Shown: positions 1-11,139, counted from the stretch's first letter. The stretch: 64,000 nucleotides of DNA from Camelus bactrianus (GCF_048773025.1 NC_133559.1:3130501-3194500), one strand, 5' to 3'. Notes: generated by a model not told the origin, from the sequence alone. Numbers and translations: made by a program.

Positions 1-590
1 ATCTACTTTCTCTTCTGTCCAAGCCCCTCCCGACCCCCAGTGCATCACAGAACCCACCCTTCAGGGCCTGTAGCATTCAGGGCATAGCAGCCCCCCATGA
101 ACTGGCTGCTTGAGACAGATTAAATGGGAATCCCTGCAGGTGGGACTCTGCCCGAGGGTGATTCCAGGGGTCTAAGGCTCAGCAGACGGTGACCACATTC
201 CAGAAGCAGTGACCTAGCCTCTGGGCAGTGGGGGAGGGTGGCCAGGCCTCCTGCTGAGGGGCCTGACCCCAGCACAGGCCTGTGGAATCAGGCAGTGCAG
301 AAGGACAGAAGCCTGGTTCTGCATCAGCGAGGGTGTCCATACAGGGTTGGAAATGGCTCCCCAGATAGACTGGGACCTTTGCCCCTTTCTCTAGAGAAAG
401 GTCCCTTCTGGCCATTTCCAGACAAAGGGACATCTACACTCAGGAGCAGGTCAGATGTTTAGGATTCTGGTTCCTGGGTAAATGACTCTGCCCCCCTTAC
501 CCTCTACAGTGTTTGCCCAGGCAGCACCTGGGGCCAGCCGCACCTGAATGCCCTCCTCGGGCAGGCATCAGAGGGCTGGGGCTTGGGAGC
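1..590. other. Unique GC-rich sequence, nothing recognised
   Basis: No repeat, exon or regulatory block stands out. The overlapping short frames on both strands share no domain and look random. Confidence 0.5.
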
Positions 591-594
591 AGTG

Positions 595-682
595 GTGTTT
601 ACAGCTGCTATTTAAAATCCAGGCAAGTTCAATATTAGCTCAGGGGTTTGTGCAATCTGTTGCCAAGATAAAGCAGGCAAGC
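595..682. promoter_or_regulatory. Small AT-rich island, possible conserved noncoding element
   Basis: An abrupt AT-rich block in GC-rich surroundings, with a CAGCTG E-box next to TATTTAAA and a GATAA motif (CCAAGATAAAG). Composition and motif content resemble ancient enhancers, but conservation is not tested here. Confidence 0.3.
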
Positions 683-691
683 AGGAGAGCA

Positions 692-723
692 GGGTGCCCT
701 GCCCTGCCCTGCTCTGCCCTGCC
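692..723. repeat. Short CCCTG-type pentanucleotide repeat
   Basis: About six imperfect units of GCCCT/CTGCC occur in tandem. It is a short low-complexity tract with no other feature. Confidence 0.6.
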
Positions 724-939
724 AGAGCCCAGAGCGACCAGGCCTGGTTAACGAGCAGCCTGGGGACTCCAGCAGCCCCTCCTTCTAAGCCAGCTTGCCA
801 GAGTCTGCTGAGCCCAACCCCGACTCAGAAAAGAAGCCAGAGCCCTGAGTGGTCCTGGAGGCCCTGCAGGACCCGCCCTAATCCTTCCTCCATGGCCTCC
901 GCCCCTCCCCACCTCGCTCTCCAGCTTTAGCCTCAAATG

Positions 940-1265
940 CACCAAAGCACATGCCCACCTCAGGGCCTTTGCACCTGCTGTGTCCTCTGCCCAGAATGCA
1001 CCTCCTCCTCACCCCTTCAGGCCGGAAGGTCACCTCCTGAAACCTCAGCTCCCACCTGTCCCTCTCCTCTCTCCCTGGCTTCACTGTTTCCACAGCTCTT
1101 ATCACACTCTGCCCAGCATCATGTACTCACTTGAGCACAAGTGTATTTTCTATGCATGTCCCTTCCCCAGGGTGGGACCTTGTCTGCATTTCTCCCCCAC
1201 ACCCTCCCCATTTATTTTGGCCAGAACAGCGCCAGGCACAGAGTGGCAGCTCAATAAACATGTGT
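940..1265 (+). repeat. L2 LINE, 3' end fragment
   Basis: The order of landmarks matches the L2 3' region read on this strand: CAGGGCCTTTGCAC, then a TCACCTCCT-like block, then GCCAGGCACAGAG and finally CTCAATAAA near 1250. It is an old, diverged fragment of a mammal-wide LINE and has no coding potential. Confidence 0.65.
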
Positions 1266-1487
1266 CCGATGGGCCTGGACTCCCAGCCAGTGCCCCTCTG
1301 CCCCTCCCTCCTCAGCGCCCCTCCCCCACTTCCGGTGCAGCCCCCAGTCCCCCAGGGGAGGAAGCTGACATCCCTCATTTAGTGGCTCTGTGGGGGCACC
1401 CCCAGCTCCTTCCCCAGAAGCCTCTTACCGTCAGTCTTGCCCAGAGCCTCTGTGCATGTGTGAGGGAGGGTCCTGACAGCCACCCCC

Positions 1488-1605
1488 GCCGAATTCATCT
1501 TTTATTCATGCCGATAATATAAGCAGGATTGTGTCTGGAGCAAAGTCACTTAACCCATTAGAAAAAGCTGCTGCTGCGTCACAGCCTTGGATGCGGGAGG
1601 CAGGG
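1488..1605. promoter_or_regulatory. AT-rich island, possible conserved noncoding element
   Basis: The block holds TTTTATTCATGCCGATAATA, an AAGTCACTTAA motif and a TGCGTCA AP-1/CRE-like site close together, flanked by GC-rich DNA. I recognise no repeat family here. A regulatory role is inferred from composition only. Confidence 0.3.
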
Positions 1606-2067
1606 ACCAGAGATGGGGCGACCTAGGCCTCAGGTGCCCTGGGGACAGCTGGGTGCAGGGGTCCACAGATGGGCCACCTGGGGTCCAGGACCGCCTCCCC
1701 ACGCTGGGTCATCCATTTAAAAATGAACGGTCAGGTCTGCGCATTTATCAAAACCACATCAGGAAGGGTGTCATCAAGAGGTGTTCATCAAGAAGGTCCC
1801 AGGATGACAACAAAGGCCCACCTCGTGGGGTGGGGTGAGGGCTGAGCAAGTAATGTGTGGAAAGAACAGAGCAGGGCCTGCCCCAGAAGAAGCTTCAGTG
1901 AATGTCAGCTAATATGGGTTCTCTTAGGAAGAAGGTCCTTGAGTCTGGACCCCCAGATAGGCCACTCTTAAAGGAAACATTAAGGATGGGAATACAGCTA
2001 CCTGCTTTCTCCCCACCTCTGAAGCTGGCAAAGCAGGTAGGATGAAAAGTGACATGTAGCCAACACA

Positions 2068-2072
<5 letters not shown>

Positions 2073-2099
<27 letters not shown>
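2073..2099. repeat. (CA)n microsatellite
   Basis: An uninterrupted CA dinucleotide tract of about 13 units, preceded by CGCGCG. It is likely polymorphic in length. Confidence 0.9.
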
Positions 2100-2350
2100 G
2101 GAGACCATTCACCAGGCCATGTCTGCAGAATGAGCAGCAGATAGTCAGGAAACCTGCCTTCCCCCCTCTGCCCATCAGAAAGTAGCTGTCCAGGAGTCTG
2201 TTGAGTGAGTAAGTGATAAGCTAGCCGGGGGCCACTGCTGGAGGCCCAGCTCTACCTCTAGGTCTCTCTGAGACCTGGGCCCATGAGACTCCTTGGGTCA
2301 GGGTCAGGCTGTGCCTTGGGGTGATTCACATCTCCACCCCTCGCATCACA

Positions 2351-2500
2351 GGTGAGGATTAAATGAGACACCACAGAGAGCGCATCGCAGGGTGGGTGGA
2401 GTCAGAACCTCAGCCAGCTGTGCATCCTTGGGCCAGGCTCTGCCCCTCTCTGTGCCTCAGTTTGCTTCTCATTGAATGAGGGGTTGGATGCCCTGCTTGC
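2351..2500 (+). repeat. MIR fragments in tandem
   Basis: GGTGAGGATTAAATGAGA matches the MIR 3' half. It is followed by GTGCATCCTTGGGCCA and CTCTGTGCCTCAGTTTGC, the MIR core. The order suggests two partial copies in the same direction rather than one intact element. Confidence 0.6.
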
Positions 2501-2759
2501 TGCGCTCGTTGGTGGGGTGCATCTCCCAGGGCTGGATGAGACAGAGGCACGGGGAATTGGGTGACTCAATGGAAAGCAGGTACCCGGCAGGATGTCCTGG
2601 GTTCCCATCCTCCCATACTCCGGGGCCGGGGCCAGGGCCAGAGAGACCCCCAGACACCTTTGTCCTGGGCCTAGGCTGCTGCGGGGCCTCGCTAAGGAGA
2701 GACCAGGCTTCCGCTTTCATCCCCATTGCCTGGCTTCCCTTCTGGGTTTTCTTTCACAG

Positions 2760-2925
2760 ACACTTCTGTAGCACTCACCGCCTGCTGGGTGCTGTTCTAA
2801 ACACTCTGCAGATGCCACTCTAATCCTCCCAGGGACCCCTGGGGTGGGTACTGTTCTTACTCCTATTTGACAGAGCAGGACACTGAGGCCCAAAGGGTCA
2901 GGAGACATGCCTGGCACAGGAGGCA
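2760..2925 (-). repeat. MIR SINE
   Basis: Reads as a reverse-complement MIR: a GTGCTGTTCTAAACACT block, then CTAATCCTCCCAGG, then GACAGAGCAGGACACTGAGG. It is a diverged mammal-wide SINE. Confidence 0.65.
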
Positions 2926-3391
2926 GCAGGTGCCTCCAGGACGCCCCCTGCAGGGCGGGCTGCATCCTAGTGACGCCCCCTTATGGAGGCCTGCAACACT
3001 GCAGTACTGAAGCTCCAGCCTGGGCGCCCCCACCCTCTCTGGGGGCCCTGGTGGGAGGCCCTAAACCTCCAACAGGACATTGAAAAGCCACCATTCAGCC
3101 CCCTTATCCTTGGGCCAGCACGTACTGATCACAGGCAAACAGACATGCTGAGCCTCGGGGCGTGGGCAGGTGTACCGGGTCACCAGGGGCTCACTTGTTA
3201 CCATCTCCATTACCAGGGAATCCAACTGGCCAGCAGTAGGAGGTGTGGTCGGGTGGGACCAGAGAGCGCAGGTGCACAGTCAGCCCTGGGACCACCTGGG
3301 ACTCTCAGGGCCTCTCCCTGGTTTCCTTCGAGGTGAACTGAGGGGGAGGATAAAACCAGGTGAGAATCAAAATCTGCTTGGCCCTGTATGA

Positions 3392-3735
3392 GTCCTGCGT
3401 GGCTGTTGTAACCCAGCACCATAAATGAGGTGACCTACAAAACCAGGAATGTATTTTCTCACAGATTTGGAGGCCAGAAGTCTGAGATCAACTCTCAGGA
3501 GGCTCCGGGGGAGGAGCCTTCCTGCCTCTTCCAGGTTCTGGTGGCTGCCAGCAACCCTGGCCCCTTCGCAGGGCCTTCTTGTTGGGACATCAGCCTTGGG
3601 TTTACAGCCCGCCTTAATCCTGTATAACCTCATCTTGGCTACACCTGCAAAGACCCTATAGTTCCAGTTAAGGGCACATTCTGAGGTTCCAGGTGGACGT
3701 GCACCTGGGGGACACCACCCAACCAGCACAGCCCC
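3392..3735 (-). mobile_element. MaLR-type LTR fossil (MLT1/MST-like)
   Basis: A reverse-oriented solitary LTR fossil. Recognisable blocks in order are TATTTTCTCACAGATTTGGA, GGCCAGAAGTCTGAGATCAA, CTGCAAAGACCCTAT and CACATTCTGAGGTTCC, ending near CCAACCAGCACA. No internal retroviral region is attached. It is old, predating the split of placental orders, and heavily decayed. The subfamily is uncertain. Confidence 0.6.
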
Positions 3736-3879
3736 GTCTTCAGCAACAACTCAGGCCACAGTCCGGTCTCCTCACCTTAACGCCCAAGCTGACCTGGCCC
3801 CTGCTGCTCCCCACAACTGCGTCCCACCGCTAGCACCTCATCCTCTGTCCCAGCTGTGTGGAGATCCGCCCCCTACAGC

Positions 3880-4075
3880 CCAAGCCTTTTCCCATGCCAT
3901 TCCCTCTGTCTGGAATGCCCGTCTCCAGTTCTCCACATAGGGAACATCCTTTGCCTTCAAAGACCGGCTCAAGCATCACCACCTTCAGGAAGCCCTCCCT
4001 GATTTCAGGCTCAGCTCCCAGCACTTCTACCAGCCACTGTGACAAGCACGCTGTTTAGTGTTTGCCAAGGTAACT
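3880..4075 (+). repeat. L2 LINE fragment
   Basis: CTCTGTCTGGAATGCCC, a CACCTTCAGGAAGCCCTCCC block and downstream CAGCACTT match the L2 3' untranslated region in forward orientation. Confidence 0.6.
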
Positions 4076-4304
4076 GTCAGACCCCTCTAGACACCAGGAG
4101 GGAGGACAGGGGACTCATCTCTCAGGTCAGGTCAGCATCCCAACACGGGCCTGGGCACTTCACAAACCCGTGACAACTGCCGGCAGAAGGAACGACAGAA
4201 CAGTCCCAGCTGGGTTTTAGAGGGGACTCTCCAGCAAAGGTCCCGGCCCTGCCTATGCCCTGTCCTGCTCTAGCCCAGTGCCCCACGACCCTGGCCCTCC
4301 CAGA

Positions 4305-4480
4305 GTAGCGGCTCTCAGTCTCGTCTACAACTCGCAGTCACTTGGGAGGTCTCAAAACCCTCCCCACAGAAGCCCCAGCCAGCCCATTTCTATCAGATCT
4401 CTGTGGGTGGGGCCCGGGCATCTGGTGTTTTAGAGTTTCCCGGGTGATGGGAACAAGGATTCAAGGCTGAGAAGCACTGC
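4305..4480 (-). mobile_element. MER5A-like hAT-Charlie element
   Basis: A short nonautonomous DNA transposon. A diverged left terminus (GCGGCTCTCAGTC), the central GGTGGGGCCCGGGCATCTG block and the right terminus (GGCTGAGAAGCACTG) are in the order expected of a reverse-oriented MER5A. It is one of two MER5A-like copies 1.1 kb apart in opposite orientations. Confidence 0.65.
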
Positions 4481-4734
4481 ATCACCACCAAGGGAAAGGC
4501 TGGTGTATTCGTAAACTCTGATCCCTCTCTAGATGGAGTCCCTGACGGTCCACAGCACTCTCTCTGGGGGAGCTGTCTATTTGAGGCAGGGCCCATGCAC
4601 CCTCGCTGCTGTCCTTGTAGTGACCAAGACAGCACCCCGAAACTGTCAGTCTGCCAGGGCCCAGTGCTCCCCAAACACCACTCCCTCCCAACGTGTCTCC
4701 CCCAGGCTCCCAGCCTCACACACCATCTGTGCAC

Positions 4735-5105
4735 CAAGGGCGCTGCATTTGTAGCTCCAGACTCAAATATCCAACTGCCAACTGGATCTCCACTTGGGTG
4801 CATAACAGCATCTCTTAATGCAGTCAGAACGGATCCCCAGCTCTTCTCCCCAAACCCATTCTTCCTGGCAACGCTAGCCTTCCAGTTGCTCAAGTCAAAA
4901 CCCTGGACATGTTCTTGAGTCCTCTTTCAAATCCCACCTCCAATCCACCAGCAAATCCCGACAGCTCCGAGTTCCAAACGTACCCTGAATCCAGTCACTC
5001 CCTCCAAAGCTACCACTGCAGACCCAGAAACCATCATGTCTTCGCCGTGATTATTGCAACAAACTCCTAACAGTTCCCGGCCTCTGTCCTTGCCCCTTTT
5101 GTCCG
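4735..5105 (+). repeat. L2 LINE, 3' part of the ORF2 region
   Basis: Matches the L2 reverse-transcriptase C-terminal region in landmark order: CTCCAGACTCAAATATCCAA, TCTCCACTTGGGTG, CTTCCAGTTGCTCA, ATCCACCAGCAAATCC and GATTATTGCAACAAACTCCT. All frames are decayed, so it is a fossil. Confidence 0.75.
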
Positions 5106-5573
5106 TTCCCCACCCAGCGGCCGGAGGACCTTGGGCTGGGGCCTGGAAGGGATGACATGGGGATATGAGTCCTTTCAGCTCTGGACCACATCCTCGTGGT
5201 GGTGCCTGTCACCGACATCCCACAAGTGGCAGTGGCTTCTCTGCACTGGGGGGCTGGAGCAGTCAGAGAGGGCATCCTGGAGAAGGTGAGCTTTGTGCTG
5301 AGTGTTAATCTGGATGGGCAGCCAGGAGGGAGCGAGGCAGTCCACCTTGTCCAAAGAATGGGAGTGGAGATGAGCCACTTGCTGGGAAAGGCAGCAAGTG
5401 AGGTTCATCTTCCGCTTCTGAGGCATCCAGTTGTCAAGCACACGCCTCGGATAGCCGTGGGGCCCCAAGCCTCGAAGCCTGGAGCCTGTCAGCCCCACCT
5501 CTATGACTTTGCCACGAGACTCCTGATCAGTCCGTTCCCAGGAGCCCTTCCCCACCCTGACTTCCTCTAGCCC

Positions 5574-5755
5574 AGTGATTCTGTCTGTGGTCCTGGACCT
5601 ACGGCGTCAGCGTCACCTGGGAACTTGTTAAAAATGCAGTCTCTGGCTCCGCTCAGACCTGCTGGGTCAGAAATGCTAGGACAGAGCGCAGCACCAGAGA
5701 TGTTCACACACCCTCCAGGGGATGGTGATGCTGCAGGAGTTCGAGAACCTCGATC
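5574..5755 (+). mobile_element. MER5A-like hAT-Charlie element
   Basis: A near full-length forward copy: left end CAGTGATTCTGTCTGTGGTC, then CGTCACCTGGGAACTTGTTA, then a CCTCCAGGGGATGGTGATGC block and right end GAGAACC. It is inverted relative to the copy at 4305-4480. Confidence 0.75.
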
Positions 5756-5994
5756 TAGCCCCACTGGAAGCTTGAGGACATCTGGGACCCGGAGGCCCAT
5801 CCCTTCCATCCAAGGAACGCCACCTGAGTGCATGCTCGCTGGAGTCACCTGGGCCACCCAGGGGAACAGAGCTGCAAACCCAGTCACGGAGATGCTCTGG
5901 ACCAGCAGCAACGGCGGTAATCCCACAGCTGTCCTGACACACCTGTGCAGCCCTTCTAGAACCACAGGAAGGTAAGCGGAGGAAGTCAGAAATC

Positions 5995-6125
5995 CAGTGC
6001 TCCGACCCCATCCTTCCATCAGTGAGAACACGGAGGCCAGGAAAGTTGAAATCCCAGGGGTGGCCAGCGGCCGAGCCAGAATGTGACCTCAGGTCTTCTG
6101 ATGTTAAGTCAAGAGCCTGATGGAC
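5995..6125 (-). repeat. MIR fragment
   Basis: A reverse-complement MIR core: a CATCAGTGAGAACACGGAGG block followed by GCCGAGCCAGAATGTGACC and CAAGAGCCTGATGGAC. It directly abuts the MER20 copy on the right. Confidence 0.5.
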
Positions 6126-6130
6126 TATAT

Positions 6131-6310
6131 CAGGGGTTCCTCTGGGGACTGTTTTGCCCCTGGGGGACAGCTGGTAACTCCTGGACACGTTCTGGGTAGT
6201 CACAACTTGGGGGGGGTGCTAATGGCATCTCAACATCCCACTGTGTGCAGGAGGGCCCCTCACCGAGAGTGATCGAGCCCTGAACAGCAGTGGTGTTGAG
6301 AAGCCCTGGG
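6131..6310 (+). mobile_element. MER20 hAT-Charlie element
   Basis: The start CAGGGGTTCC, TTTTGCCCCTGGGGGACA, TAGTCACAACTTGGGGGG, TGCTAATGGCATCT and the end GTTGAGAAGCCCTG match MER20 nearly end to end, at about its usual length of 0.2 kb. Confidence 0.8.
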
Positions 6311-6679
6311 ATGTATTCAGGTTCTTGGGCCCCCAAGCCAGCCCAGGACCAGGAAACCGGTGACCCCACAGAAGGCCATGTGCCAGGCCCCCATTCCTGC
6401 CAAACTCTGCACAGCAGCTGAAATGTCCTGGAAGAGTTTGCTGGGCGTCCTGCAGGTCAGAAGGGCACCATACCTCACCAGTGTCACCCCAGCCCCCTCC
6501 AGAGAGCTAGTGGGCATGCGCCCTCCTGGCCTGGCAGCTGACCGAGCCCTCCTTCCTGGAAGGAGCTGGGTGGGAAGCGTAGCCCTGGACATCCCGCCTG
6601 CTCAGCGGTGGGCTAGTCTGAGTCCGCTGCCTCCACCCCATCATGCTGACTGGGGCTCCGAACAGACAAAACTCACAGA

Positions 6680-7255
6680 GCAGAATCATACATTCAACCT
6701 TGAGAAATTAGGCGGCCCCTCCCAGCTCCGGGCTCCAAGCCCCCTCCCTCCTCTCGCTGGCGAGCACTGGCTCCAAGAGCGGTTCATATTTAATAACGCA
6801 ATTTATATTCCACTCTCAACATAAACTATTGTAAAGGCGCTCTAATGTAAAAATACATCTGGCTTGTCAATAGTTTATCTTCTGGATCTGCATCTAAATC
6901 CCTGGGCCTTTTTGACTTATGGCTGCACCACTGTCTAATGAATAAAAAGGTGCAAATTATAGGCCCGGCTTTAATGCTCATCATAAAATTAGACGGTAGT
7001 TGCAAAAGCTGCATTCTCCTGCCCACAGCACCACGATGGAGAGCCGTAAATAAAGTGTATTTAATGTATCCCAGTGCTGTGCAAGCCCAGGAAACAGTGT
7101 GTTATCGCTCGGCCTTCGATGGGTCCGCCAGAAGTTCAATGAAGTGATAACGGATCTATCATGTGAATTTATGTTAACTGTCTCTGCGCAAAGCCACGGC
7201 CTCGACACTGTAAATAGCCCACAATCCTTCTAGCAGGCCCGCCTGCCAATAAAAC
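6680..7255. promoter_or_regulatory. Large AT-rich candidate conserved noncoding element
   Basis: A block of about 575 bases that is sharply AT-richer than its flanks, with no repeat family, no CpG depletion of TG/CA type and no open frame of note. It contains ATTTAATAACGCAATTTATA, TTAATGCTCATCATAAAATT, CCGTAAATAAAG (HOX/FOX-like) and GATA-type sites at 7102 (TTATCG) and 7146 (TGATAACGG). This texture is typical of deeply conserved developmental enhancers. That role is inference; no alignment was possible. Confidence 0.5.
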
Positions 7256-7628
7256 TGTCACTGCTGGGCTGGCAGCAAGCACCTTCAGGACAGGGGGGCA
7301 AGCCATTAAGTTCTGGAGGCTGAGGGGGCCTCGCCTCCCATCCTCCCCACCTCTTCTGCAGGTCCGTCAACTGCAAAGGGAATGAATCTTCTTTCAAATA
7401 GCAGATCCCAATTACAGGGGTCAACAGAGGTTGGTGGTGGGAGAAGGGTTTGCTGGGGGATGTGACTGGCAGAGACGGCTGGCTGCCTCGGCTGCAGGCG
7501 GGGGCGGGACCCGGGACCCAGTCACTTCCTGCCCTGGTTTGCAGACTCTTTTTCTCTAAGATGTGAGTTTGATGGGACATCAGGATCCCAGCAGGAACCA
7601 CCTGGTTCCACAGTGGGTTCATCATGTA

Positions 7629-7700
7629 GTCATTCATTCATTCATTCATTCATCCATCGTTAATATTCTATTCAGCACTTTCTATGTTCTGGGTCGCGTG
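7629..7700 (-). repeat. (ATTC)n tract joined to an L2 3' tail
   Basis: Six ATTC units are followed by TATTCAGCACTTTCTATG and TTCTGGG, the reverse complement of an L2 3' end. The tetranucleotide probably expanded from the L2 tail. Confidence 0.6.
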
Positions 7701-8780
7701 TGGACGTGAAGAGGACACACTCCCCCCTCAAGAAGACCCAAGTTGAGAAGACAGGACCCCCAGGTGTGACAGTCGCCCCCTGCTATCCTGATATCTATGC
7801 CTATCTGATTTCCAAACAGCTCTGGGGCACTGACTCTCACCTTTCTTCTTCAAACTGCAAGTTAAGATCCAAGAAGGGGCCGTGAAATCATTCTGTGGCT
7901 GGGGTAAGGATCTTTTCTCCACTGCCCAAAAGAAAATAGGAGACACCAGCATCATCTGAGCACCGTCCCAAGGGCACACGTGCATGCGCAGAGGCTGGGT
8001 CATGATGTAAAATGTAAAATTCACATTGTGAGTCACAGATGCAGAAGTCTGGGAAACACTCGTCTGTAGCAGTCATTTGGCAAGCCATGCGGTTCCTGAA
8101 ATCCAGGTTTCTTGGCCTGTGGAGGTGCCTGATCTTTCTGCATGAGTCCCATCAGTGCCCTGCTCCCTGCCAGGTCTTCCATAAGCAGAACCCTGACTTC
8201 ACCCATGTAGGTGTCACTGGGATAGCAGTGTTGGGGAGGGCCCCTCTTTCCCACCTCACTGGGTACTCAGCACATTCCGGGGTGGAGGCTGTGATCCCTC
8301 AGGACCCATCTATGGTGGGTCAGGGTGCCAGGCCTGTGGGAAGGCAAGATTGACTTTCATCTTGCATGGGGACCAGAGATGATGGAGCTGGCCATGACAC
8401 CCAGAGGTCCAGATGCACCAGTGGGATGGCAGCCCAGACAACCTGGGCCACTTTCTCAGAAGTGTCCCAGCATCATGGCCAGGACCAGCCCCTCAGAGTG
8501 CCCAGACCTGCAGAGCAGAGGGAGGCTGCCCAGTAGCTGTTCTCACCTCTACCACAGCCAGAGCCAAGGGTCACAGCAGAGATGTTTTAGGGGATTAGAC
8601 AAGTGCCCCCTGCTCTGTGTTGCACCCAGCAGTGCAGCAAGTTCCTGAGCACCCCTCCCCACAGCAGCTCAGGGGAGCACCCCAATCGTACTCCATGCTC
8701 AGACTGTCACTGTTCCTTACGTACCAGTCCCCCAAACCTTGGATGATTCGCAAGATGGTCACTCGGGAGAAAGACCGCTA
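7700..8780. other. Unique sequence, nothing specific recognised
   Basis: Mixed composition. CATGATGTAAAATGTAAAATT at 8000-8020 is locally AT-rich, but I see no convincing exon, repeat family or motif cluster. Confidence 0.4.
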
Positions 8781-9335
8781 ATTTTATCCCTCTCTTGTGA
8801 CTCCCTGCGACCCCATCTCCCTGTGTTCATGCCCCTTCATGGACTGGACGTAGGGACCTGCACCTAATGAACAGAATACGGCAGAAAGGATGGGATGTCA
8901 CTCAAGAGATTTGTTTAAAAGACTGGTTCCCTCTCCCCCAGCACACATGCTCTTGCCTTCTTGGCAGCTCACTTTGATAAAGCAGGTTGCCACGTTGTGA
9001 GCTGTCACATGGGAGAGGGCCACGTGGCAAGGAATCAAGGAAGGCCTCAAGCCAACCTTCAGCAAGGGACTGAGGTCCTCAGTCCAGCAGCCCTCCAGGG
9101 ACTGAATCCTGCCAATGACTGTGAGTGAGCTGTGAGGCGGGTCCTTCCCTAGTGAGCCTTCAGATGAGACGGTAGCTTTGGCCAACACCCAGATCACAAC
9201 CTGTGAGGGCTGGAGATCCCACTAGGCTGTATTCAGATTCCTGACCCACAGACACTGTGAGATAATAAATGTTGTTTGGAGTTGCAAAGTTTTGAGATAA
9301 TTTGTTACACGGCAGTAGATAGCTGATACACCCAG
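8780..9335 (+). mobile_element. Solitary LTR fossil, MaLR/ERVL type (family uncertain)
   Basis: The 3' part matches a common mammalian LTR end: ATTCCTGACCCACAGA at about 9237, TGTGAGATAATAAATG with its polyadenylation-like AATAAA, TTTTGAGATAATTTGTTAC and the close GATAGCTGATACAC. Upstream sequence with GGAATCAAGGAAGGCCT fits the same family. No internal region is seen. It is old and degraded. A shorter relative lies at 48345-48540. Confidence 0.55.
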
Positions 9336-10340
9336 CCAGACACACCCTCAGCACCTTCTCTGGGAAGTGCTGGCCTGTGGTTTTGTAGCCCACACTCAGC
9401 TGAGCTGTCAGAACCCCATCTCCTCATCCACACTCCTATCTCCAACCTCCTGCAGTGCAGCCTGGCCCCAGCCCTCAGTTAGAAGATGACAGGTCCCAGT
9501 CAGTATATTCTCAGCTGCGAGGCCGCTCTCTGTCACCTCTGCAAACTCAGCTCATTCCTCCAGGCCCCCTCCAGTCTCCCCTTCATGGCTGACTTCTTGG
9601 ATCAACCATGTCCCATTGACTTCCCCGCTCCCCTGGGCCCCTCAGTATCTCTAGGTTCAGCTTAGAAAATGCCATGGTCCTCATGACAGGCTACTCCCCA
9701 GTCTCAGTGTCCATGGCTTGTTTCGCCTCCTCCCCAGACAGCAAGGTTCCTAAGGATGAATAACTCTTAACCAGCTCAACACCATAGGGCACCTTCTATG
9801 TGCAGGAAGCTGGGCTTACAGACAAACGGCACAGGATTTTTGCCCTCTCTGGGCCATCAGTTCTCAGATTTGGGGACTGCAGGGCTTGTGAGAAAACAGT
9901 TCTCTCAACGGGAGACCTTAGTGTGCCTGGGGTCCAGCGTTGAGAAGCCCAGGGTGTGGCACTCACTGCCATCCCAAGGAGAGATCTGTGTGAATGTAAC
10001 TGCACATAGACACACACCCCGAGTCCCCAGAAATGCTCAAAGGGTGGTCGTCCAACAACAGAACATGCTCATGTTGGTTATGTTTAGACTGCCATCAAAG
10101 TGGAGAGTGCAAAGTTAAAAACTTCTGGTAGGGAACCGGGGGACTCCAGGCTGAGAATCACTCGGCCCCACACATGACTCATCTGGCAAGAACAGTCCGG
10201 CAGGGCAGGACGTGGCGTCCACAAGTGGGACAGGGGGTGTGCGCATCAGGCCAGGGCACAACACCATTTCCAAACCCTGACTGGGCTGATGGTCCAACAG
10301 TTTTAGGACAAAGGGACTGGGGAGGTGGGCCCTGCCCTGG
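9335..10340. other. Mostly unique sequence with possible L2 debris
   Basis: CAGCTCATTCCTCCAGG and TCCCCAGACAGCAAGGTTCC at 9540-9760 loosely resemble diverged L2, but the match is too weak for a separate call. A terminal-like AGGCTGAGAATCACT at 10149-10163 hints at a MER5 remnant. Confidence 0.3.
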
Positions 10341-10344
10341 ACGC

Positions 10345-10400
10345 CGTGCAGGGCCTTGCGTACAGAACAGGTGCTCCATGAACACTGTCTGGGGGTAATC
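10345..10400 (+). repeat. L2 or MIR 3' tail fragment
   Basis: GTACAGAACAGGTGCTCCAT followed by GAACACT resembles the AGTAGGTGCTCAATAAA tail shared by L2 and MIR. Confidence 0.4.
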
Positions 10401-10684
10401 AGGGCCTCTCGCACACTCCCTGGCACCTCGCTCAGCACTTGGCTTCTGGGTGTCCCCCACTGCCCCTGCTCTCATCCTATGTGGGTGGTCCCCGCCCACT
10501 ACCTTCTGGCCACAGCCAGGCCGCCCGCCCAGAGTGAGGCCGGCCCGGAGTGGGCTCAGCTGGCAGGACTGGCCATGCCCTCCCCCAGGAGCCCCCGGCC
10601 AGCCAGGGAGACAGCCGGGGCCTCTGGGCCAGCTCGCCAGCTCCTGTCCCTCCCACTCGGTGCCCGTTCCAGTGGTCCTGAGGA

Positions 10685-10832
10685 CTCCCTAATAACAGCA
10701 ATCCTAAATCCTCATGGCCAATTCTGCTCCATTTCTATAAATAATGTAGAATCTTTTTATTTACTGACAGGTTGTAAAAGTATCAGGGAGAAGAATGTGA
10801 ACTCAGGAGCTGCTGAATAATGTATGATGTTG
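10685..10832. promoter_or_regulatory. AT-rich candidate conserved noncoding element
   Basis: A sharp AT-rich island of about 150 bases between very GC-rich flanks. It contains CTAATAACAGCAATCC, TTTCTATAAATAATGTAG (MEF2-like CTATAAATAA) and TTTTTATTTACTGACAGG. No known repeat is recognised. Role inferred from composition. Confidence 0.4.
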
Positions 10833-11139
10833 GCTCCCCTCCCCATCCTGCCTGGGCGGGGTCCCCACACCCCCAGAGACTGCATCCCGGCGGGGGTAGG
10901 GGGTGCTCAGACTTAGAGCTCCTGGGCCCTGGCACACTTGCTCCCATCCAGTCTTTCAAGGTCTAGACTCGATCTTGGGGGAGGTGTTCTGGGGCCACTT
11001 GGGGGCACGGGGTCTGGGGTCCACACCCTAGTGATCTGGATATTCAAACTAGGCCTCAGACCCAGCCGCCTTCTCTTGCAAACAGATATTTGCATGGTCC
11101 AAGCCAGGTCTCTGCTACACCCGCTTCCAAGCACAGGTG

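Noticed and set aside
3430-3661. Short plus-strand frames of 65-70 codons starting MTYKTRN and MYFLTDL
   Set aside because: They lie within the reverse MaLR-type LTR fossil and are recurrent shadow frames of that repeat.
5179-5286. Possible exon with a GTGAGC donor after GGAGAAG and a TTTCAG acceptor
   Set aside because: The frame reads plausibly, but it lies directly after L2 ORF2 remnants, the acceptor pyrimidine tract is weak and no protein family is recognised. One splice-like pair is expected by chance in this length.
7629-7660. CRISPR-like short repeats
   Set aside because: The ATTC, CATC and CA/TG tracts are ordinary microsatellites without unique spacers. No CRISPR array or bacterial context exists.
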